A DNA stretch of 64,000 nt. It comes from Welwitschia mirabilis (lineage: Eukaryota > Gnetophyta > Gnetopsida > Welwitschiales). A program made the translations under genes and the position numbers. The stretch lies in NCBI GenBank assembly GCA_051453625.1, contig JBOZIK010000001.1, positions 117,272,053 through 117,336,052 of the forward strand. Reading direction: 5' to 3'. Below are positions 57,613-64,000 of this stretch, piece after piece. The notes under the pieces are model-generated. The model was given only the letters and a program-made list of their open reading frames with translations, did no database searches and was not told the origin of the DNA. Each line of letters begins with the position of its first letter. The first letter of the stretch is position 1.

Positions 57613-58831
57613 ACATTATATCCTCAAATAAATCCTAAAAATCAAAATATATATTACCCAACACAATACACTAATATAGATGGGAGTGATCCAAATGCCA
57701 TACACAAGAAGAAAGAGAATTGATTTCAAATGAAACACTTATGTAATCTCTAAGTAGAATACTAATAGAGAAAAATAACAATGCAAATAAACACGTTACA
57801 CAAATGAGATGCAAGTTCTCATCTAAATGCAACATTTATTTAATTACCAAATGAACCTGTCACAGAGATCAGTCCTTTATAACCTAGACCAATGAAGGAA
57901 AGTCATTACCAATCAAGTCCAACCTAAGCTATTAGGTACATTAAATAGAATATGAAAATAATGAAAAGATAATATAGAAAATGAAATGCAATGCATCTAA
58001 ATTAATAAAATTAACCTTAACGAATGTTATCCTCATGATCTATATCATAGATGAAGATATCACAGAATCATAAGGAAGATAAACCATAAGGAAGATGCAC
58101 ATAATAAATGATATAAAAAGAAAAATAAACTTTCAATTAATTGAAATCAAACATGTGTATTACAAAGTAGCAGCACCTCCATGAAGGATACACAGCCCAA
58201 CACCAAGGAAGATATCTCTTTGTAATAACAAATAATGGATCTCCTATTCTTTGATCTTTTGTCATGAAAATTTCTAGTGCCAAAGAAGATAAAATCGAAG
58301 TGGAGGCCGAGGGAGATATTTATTATAAAACAAACTCTAAAAATAGAAAATACTAACAAATGTGATAACAATCCTAATAGTCACACAATAAGGTAAGAGT
58401 CACATGATGAAAGTTTGGTGAATCTTGGCAAAGCATTATTTTTAGATATCATCCTACTAGTTGTTTGGATGTCATAGGAGACAATGCCACATCATACAAG
58501 TTCCACATTAACTACTGAATTAATCTAGTAAGCATACTCATCAACACAAGTATTTATGTTGTCTATACTATCATCCAAACAATGAGGTGGATGATGGAAT
58601 TTTATAAAATATTTATTATGTTTAAATTAGCTCTTTGATTGTAGGATTGCTACTTCAGATAGGAAGTATTATAATTTGCTTCAAATGCTATCAAATGTAA
58701 TCAAGATTGCATGTTGTCATGACATTTGCCTTGGATCTTCATTATCATTAAAACTTAGCATAAACCTATTTAATATCTTTTAAAACCACTCAAAATACCA
58801 TATCAAGTACATATAATTTGGTAGCATTACA
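57613..58831 (-). repeat. 3' LTR of gypsy element E (about 1.2 kb)
   Basis: It is homologous to LTR A (32662-33966). The minus-strand start is TGTAATGCTACC at 58831, and the left border is approximate. It is assigned as a 3' LTR because integrase and the extra ORF of the same family lie to its right on the same strand, and because no clear primer site lies at its left edge. Imperfect GTCATCC/GGATG hairpins occur near 58450-58480. Minus-strand TATAAATA at about 58318-58325 is a candidate promoter. Confidence 0.7.
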
Positions 58832-59439
58832 TTAACTTATACTTAGCCTTATCAGTCCCTGACAAAGCTAGGCAAACAATCATAATTACAAGCTAAATTA
58901 ACTAATAATAAATCAACTAGGAAACTATGAAATAAACTTAAAAATAATTTTAGGAATCTCAAAATGTAGAACATAAATTTCAAAAATAGATAACTAAACA
59001 TTTCACCTATGTAGTGCAAGTGGTCATATGATTGTCATGGTGGTCATCCAAACAACGAAGGGGACGATAGGCTAAAAATCTAATCTTGAAAAATAGAATC
59101 CTATTATAAAAAAAAATTAGAAAGATGAATATTAAAATACATTGCTATTAATAGCCTCCCATTAAATGTACAGTAGATAATGAAAAATAATCATGTATAA
59201 TGTAAATAGTCCTCATCATAAATGTCAAAAAAATGACATGTAAAAGATATGCATAATATTTAGCAATAAATATGTACATCATGATGATACTCAAAAATAA
59301 TATGTCTATATAAATAATGAGTTTTGATACAATCCATAGAGTGGAAGATACATAATTCAACATAAATAAATCACTCCTCTTGTTAAGTCATAGTAAACTC
59401 CTGATACACAGTAGGCTCAAGTGCAAGTGGAAAAGAAGG
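58832..59439 (-). other. spacer between extra ORF and 3' LTR of element E
   Basis: AT-rich. It contains another gtcatggtggtcatcca/gaaggggacgat motif (59034-59068) like those in the LTR. A 71-codon minus-strand open frame at 59148-59363 has no recognisable feature. Confidence 0.5.
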
Positions 59440-60620
59440 AATATGCTTAGGATATACAAGCAAACGATGGTCTAATAATGTTATGATAGTGTATGCTTTA
59501 TTATCTCCCTATACTCTAACTGTATCCAGGAGGTTAACTATCACACCATGCTTAATATGTAAGATGCACTATTGTATATCAACTAGCTACTCCTCAGTGC
59601 ATTGTACTCTTCTCATAGTTATAGATATCCTTTGCTCAAGTGTGGAGATACCTTAGTCTAGTATCTCTCATATACTCTATTTTGAGTCTACTGAAAAAGC
59701 CTAAATTTTCTCTATATTAATATCGATTATAGGTCTCTATGCCTAAGATCTCTCTTCCTATCCTAGTATTTGAATGTCCATATCTTGTAGATAATAAGCT
59801 AAAGTCTGAATGTATGTAAGTCTCTACTAGCCTACAAGTTTAGGTATATTGGAGCATCTAAACATGAGTGAGAGAAGGCAAGGATATCCAAGAGTCTAAA
59901 GATATTATGCCTTGATCATACTCCTAAGTCTCCTACAAATGAAGGTCATTAGATCTATCTACTCCCTCTACTTAAACACTGCTAACATCTAGAGATGTGA
60001 AACCATAGCATGATTATCATGGAATGATGAGTTAATTTTATGAATTATACCTCTGTGAAGAATTCAATAGGTAAGTGATAAGTGTATAACCAAAAATTCT
60101 CACCTATGGTCAGCTCGAATATCTAATGTTGCATTGTAAGCACAGTGCTTCTTTATTCTGCTAGCTGAATGAATATGTATACTCCCAATACCATCTAGAT
60201 TAGTAACTGTAATAAAATAATTCGAGAGAATCATGATCTCATAATTGTAAATGGAAGCTATAATAATATTAACAAATCTATCTCAAGCATCAAGACACCA
60301 CTCTATATGAATAGTATCATAGAATTCTCTAGTCTTTGACATGTAATATGCCCCATGTACATCAATAATCCATCAAAGATATAGATTTATCATCTTTTAA
60401 TCTATCTTTAGCTCTAAATGGCTCATGAAATCTCCAAAATATCTCTCTACATAGATGGAAGCTATCTGAATCATAAGACACCTAGAATGATAAGATGAAA
60501 GGTGGACTAGCTCTATCCATTTAACCTCTGGTGATGCCAATGGATCCTTCTCTTACTCTAGTAACTCAGCTTCTACCTTAGTCTATCTCGGTCTATGTAT
60601 GCATGGCCTAATCAGTTATA
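59440..60620 (-). pseudogene. extra ORF of gypsy element E (plant-transposon-protein-like)
   Basis: The minus strand holds a long, fairly well-preserved protein with few frameshifts. Blocks are IFWRFHEPFRAKDRLKDD; REFYDTIHIEWCLDA (a 'V.EFY.' motif) at 60303-60335; RFVNIIIASIYNYEIMIL; ILHRGIIHKINSSFHDNHAM; REQIDLMTFICRRLRSMIKA; and TLGYPCLLSLMFRCSNIP (59830-59890), followed by a long Gln/Glu-rich tail (IEKIQAFSVDSK, ISTLEQRISITMRRVQ). The order fits the family called 'putative plant transposon protein', found after pol in some plant gypsy elements. The function is unknown. Base composition is less AT-rich than the surroundings. Confidence 0.6.
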
Positions 60621-61174
60621 AATACGAAATGTATCATGTAGGATTAAGTAGAGATAGCTAAAATATATCATGTGGAAACTTGAAATGACCTTGTAAATTG
60701 GTTTTTATGTGTAAAAATAATAAAAATATGTCTTAGCCCCTCGAAAAACTATTAATATGTCACATATTGCCTAATCATGTAAAGAAAAATGTGAATCATG
60801 CAAAAACATCAAAAGGTGTAAAATAGGTGGGCCTCACATAAGGTAAAAATGAAAGTGCTTAAATGAAAAATCTAATTTGGTAGAATTATAGAGTGCATTA
60901 TATTTATCAATTTCTCCTTACATTTTGACTTACAATTTTTTAGAAAATAAGGTTCAAAGTTAGAAACCTAATTTTATCTTGTAAAGCATAATTTGATATA
61001 TCTAGCAAAATAAGTAGTAAAAATTAGATCCATAAGTTCCAAATTGAAGAGTATAAAAAATTGAATACTATACATGAAAACTATGTGCTAAAAGAATAAA
61101 AAACAATTAAAAAATTGAAAATAATAAGTGAGTGAGTGAGTGAGCGNNNNNNNNNNNNNNNNNNNNNNNNNNNN

Positions 61175-61217
<43 letters not shown>

Positions 61218-62460
61218 ATACCTCTTTTTCAAAGTTCACTAAAAAATCACAATCTAGGGCATGAATCTGACTGGGAAAGTTTTCACAATGTTGATATGAA
61301 CTAGAGTGACTATTATCTCTAAAAAAAAAAGATGAAAATAATAGAAAATGGAAGAAAATTGAGGGAAAAAATGACCTATAGTTTTATCGCATTGTCATCT
61401 AGTTGCATCATCTGGATGAAAACCCTAAGATAATAGTTTAAAAAATCTTAGCTATCATCCTTCATGTCATATAGATGATTGGGTGGATGAGGAATCTTAA
61501 AAAATTTGAGCAAAATAAAAATGTCATCTAGATAAGTTAGGATTAAATATTAGTGTGAAGATATCAAAACATATCAGAAAACTCAAAAAAGAGGAAATGG
61601 TGAATAATCATGAGGAACAGGGATATAAAATGAGGAAAACATAAAATATTCAAAGGATAGGATAATGAAAATGAACTATTTAGGTTAAACCCTATCAAAG
61701 AAAATTAAACAAATGTACCCAAATTAAAAAAATAATCCTAAAAATATGTAGAACTCAAAAATACTCAAAGAAATCTATAAAAGTTATGAAGAATAAGAGA
61801 AGATCATCTAATTAAAATGCTAAAAAAAATCAACTTGTAAGCAATAAAACATAAATAATGATAATAAAACTATTGAGTGATAAGGTCCTATAAATGCTGA
61901 TGGAAAAGTATAGAAATAACTTTGAAATAACAAACTAAGGAGTCAAAAAAATATAGAACAAACATGGACATGAGAACCATGAAGAAGTTAGCTTACCTAC
62001 CCTAAATTATAACCTAGTAAACCCCTTCAGAAGACATCATAAAGCTACCTAAATAAAAATGCATGATAAAACGTATGAACTCCATAAAGTTTCACTTAAA
62101 AGGTAGTGATTATAATGACACCAAAGTTCAAGTGCTTAAAATGATAAATGATAAGATCAAAATTTGCTTAAAAATGAACTTACCTGCTCACATCCCAAAA
62201 TACACCCAAATCCTCAAAAGTGAAATGATCCTATGGGAATACTAAGGGTTTGGAAAATAATCAATATGTCTTATAACATCAAAAACATCACTAATCCCAT
62301 AGCTGTAAAGTTTTATTACTACTTTCCATGGTGAGGAAAGTACAGCCATAGTGAGAGAAGTAAGAACCTGGAAAGTATAGTTAACTGAACTCCTGGTGGA
62401 GTTTCTATAGCTACTAATGCTGTCAAAGGTTTTTTTGGAAAATTTTACTTTAGTGTGGTA
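60621..62460 (-). other. long untranslated spacer of element E with microsatellites
   Basis: No coding sequence was recognised. It includes (GTGA)n at about 61127-61146, a 28-N gap at 61147-61174, (AG)n at 61175-61215, and two GTCATC..GATGAT-type hairpin motifs at about 61395-61425 and 61455-61490. Short open frames at 62063 (+) and 62242 (-) carry no recognisable motif. Confidence 0.5.
61147..61174. other. assembly gap (28 N) between microsatellites
   Basis: The gap is bounded by a GTGA repeat on the left and an AG repeat on the right, so the break is probably caused by the repeats and the true length is uncertain. Confidence 0.98.
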
Positions 62461-64000
62461 AAACGTTATGGTGACTATGTATTTTAGCATAGATACAATA
62501 TATCATGATCATTTTTTTTAACACAATACTTCCCACATTATCACATACTTAAAAAGATGAAGGTGAAGTGGTGAGACTAAAAATAGAAAATAACACATCT
62601 AAATAATAAAATACCTTATATAATTGGGAAAAAAAAACAAGAATCAAGGCATCTTATTTCAAAGTAAAGGTCATAGATATGTAAATGGCTTAATATTGGA
62701 TGAATCTAATCTTATCATTGTCAAAATTCCTATGTATGAATACTAGTCATAAAAACTTCATAAAGAAAATAGACAAGTCAAGTTAAAAATGATCAAGTGA
62801 CATCATAACATCTATCAAAGAAATATGCTAAGAGAGAATTTAGACAACTATAGGGAAAAAGATCTCCCCATTGAGGAAAACTCTAAAACAATTTCTTCTC
62901 TTATGTTCAAGGTTACATTGAAAGGTTTTTCATGCATTTTCAATCTTTGTTTATTAACTTTTTAAATCTCTTTAGTATTCAAGTTGAAAATCTCAATAGA
63001 GCCATTAGAATGCACTTTCTCTAAATATAAGGACTTAATCATTTAGAGATTAACTTATTGTGTAAACGATGTATCTAGTGTTATATAAAAGAATAAGTTG
63101 ACTAGGTTTAAACTTTTTATGAACTTTCTATCATGTTTAAACCTAGCTTGAACTTTTTGAATAAGTTAATAATGTATAGCATGTGTATTTTTTTTATCTA
63201 AATGATTAAGTTTAGCTAATCTATTTTTAAGATTTTCATGAAGATCCACAAGATTAAGTTAATGACAAGAATAATAAGAGTTATAACACACATCACCTGG
63301 TAAAAATTTTTTTTTTCATATACAACTTCATAAGGTGAAAAACCAAGACAATTATTCTAAGTAGTAAAATAAGCCCAAAGAACATTATTGAGATTAGAAT
63401 CCTAAGATTCATTATTAACATAGAGATGTTTTTATAGCATTTTCTTTATTTATCTATTAGAATTTTTATCTTGACCAGTAGTTTGTGGATGATAAGTATA
63501 AAATACTTTATGTTCAATTCCTATAGATAACAGAAGTTTCATCAAAAGTTGATTAATAAAATAAGTTTCTTGATTACTAATAATAATCCTAGTAAAATTA
63601 AAATATTGAAAAATATGAGTTCTAATAAAAGTACAAACAATTCAGACATCATTCATAAAGTAGGAATAGTTTTAAACCATTTAGCAACATAATCAACGGC
63701 CACTAAATGTGGTTTTTATTATTTTAAGATGGTTTAATAGGGTTTATAAAATTAATTCTCTAATAATCAAAAGGCTCACATTTAAATATAGGTTTAAGGG
63801 GCATCTCATAAAAATGAATAATACTACCATAACATTCACAAGCATTACACCTTCTAGAAAAATCAAAAGAGTCTTAAAAAAGCATAAGATAATAAAAACT
63901 AAAGTGAAGAATTTGCATTTCTATTTTTTGTTAACTAAAATTACCTCCATAAACACTACCATGAAAAATATGAAAGATGTTTAATTTTTCCCATTCAGGC
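62461..64000 (-). pseudogene. Athila/Tat-like integrase of element E (continues past window)
   Basis: Minus strand from 64000: zinc-domain remnant CNACECYGSIIHFYEMPLKP (about 63785-63845); the core with WPLIMLLNGL (the 'VDYVSKW' region in a shifted frame); HKVFYTYHPQTTGQDKNSN (about 63480-63530); NNVLWAYFTT and GFSPYEVVYEK (63310-63400); and the C-terminal VHKKFKPSQLILLYNTRYIV (63060-63130), the 'KKFKPGD.VLLYNSRL' motif. The tail, ending about 62900, is homologous to 30190-30320, and 62461-62900 matches the spacer 29690-30190. Stops and frameshifts are frequent. RNase H and RT would lie to the right, outside the window. Confidence 0.82.

Noticed and set aside
58147-58371. Minus-strand 74-codon open frame
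   Set aside because: It lies within LTR B, has no equivalent frame in LTR A, and carries no motif.
63709-63984. Plus-strand open frame of 91 codons
   Set aside because: It is antisense to the integrase of element E, whose motifs are on the minus strand.
1-64000. Search for tRNA, rRNA and host genes
   Set aside because: No tRNA A/B box arrangement with a cloverleaf, no rRNA core sequence and no intron-exon gene structure was recognised by eye.

Overview
This is a nuclear draft-assembly window from a flowering plant. The sequence is strongly AT-rich and poor in CpG. Almost every recognisable part is a decayed LTR retrotransposon of a plant-specific kind: SIRE/Maximus-like Ty1/copia elements (initiator-Met primer site, LTRs of about 1.1 to 1.5 kb, an extra ORF after pol) and Athila/Tat-like Ty3/gypsy elements. 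I found no host gene, tRNA or rRNA. The species cannot be named from the sequence.

Layout. 131-1290: gag remnant plus LTR of a gypsy element (+). 4985-6790: Athila-like integrase, RNase H and reverse transcriptase tail (-). 9290-11159: Athila-like gag tail, protease and integrase fragment (+), cut by a SIRE-like 3' LTR and PPT region on the minus strand (11160-12832). 17759-25274: SIRE-like element 1 (+) with two LTRs and a TTTAA target-site duplication; it lacks integrase, RT and RNase H but keeps gag, part of the protease, and the extra ORF. 26190-29584: tandem internal-LTR-internal-LTR array of the same family. 29690-33966: Athila/Tat-like element A (-) with LTR and primer site. 35575-36490: gag tail of a second Athila-like family (-). 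37550-45945: SIRE-like element 2 (+) with all domains in order (gag, protease, integrase, RT, RNase H, extra ORF) and a near-perfect TSD. 47022-51974: LTR element D (-), inserted in the integrase of the next element. 51975-56560: long gag-to-integrase Athila-like pseudo-polyprotein (-). 57613-64000: element E (-), read right to left as integrase, spacer, extra ORF and 3' LTR; it runs out of the window.

All coding regions are broken by in-frame TAA/TAG/TGA codons, frameshifts and loss of catalytic aspartates, mostly of the kind made by deamination of methylated cytosine. Nothing here can encode an active element. The insertions are nested, so the window is a layered record of retrotransposon history rather than a gene neighbourhood.

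The most notable observation is that the ORF after pol in the copia-type elements and the ORF after integrase in gypsy-type element E appear to carry the same conserved domain, although the two superfamilies have separate pol genes. Two further points matter to a user of the sequence. Two 100-N gaps are flanked by near-identical 97- and 96-base duplications, which look like unmerged contig ends. The LTRs also carry unusual internal repeat arrays: a GTCGAC-type motif and a 30-36 base repeat in the SIRE-like LTRs, and a GTCATCC/GGATGAC hairpin in the gypsy family.
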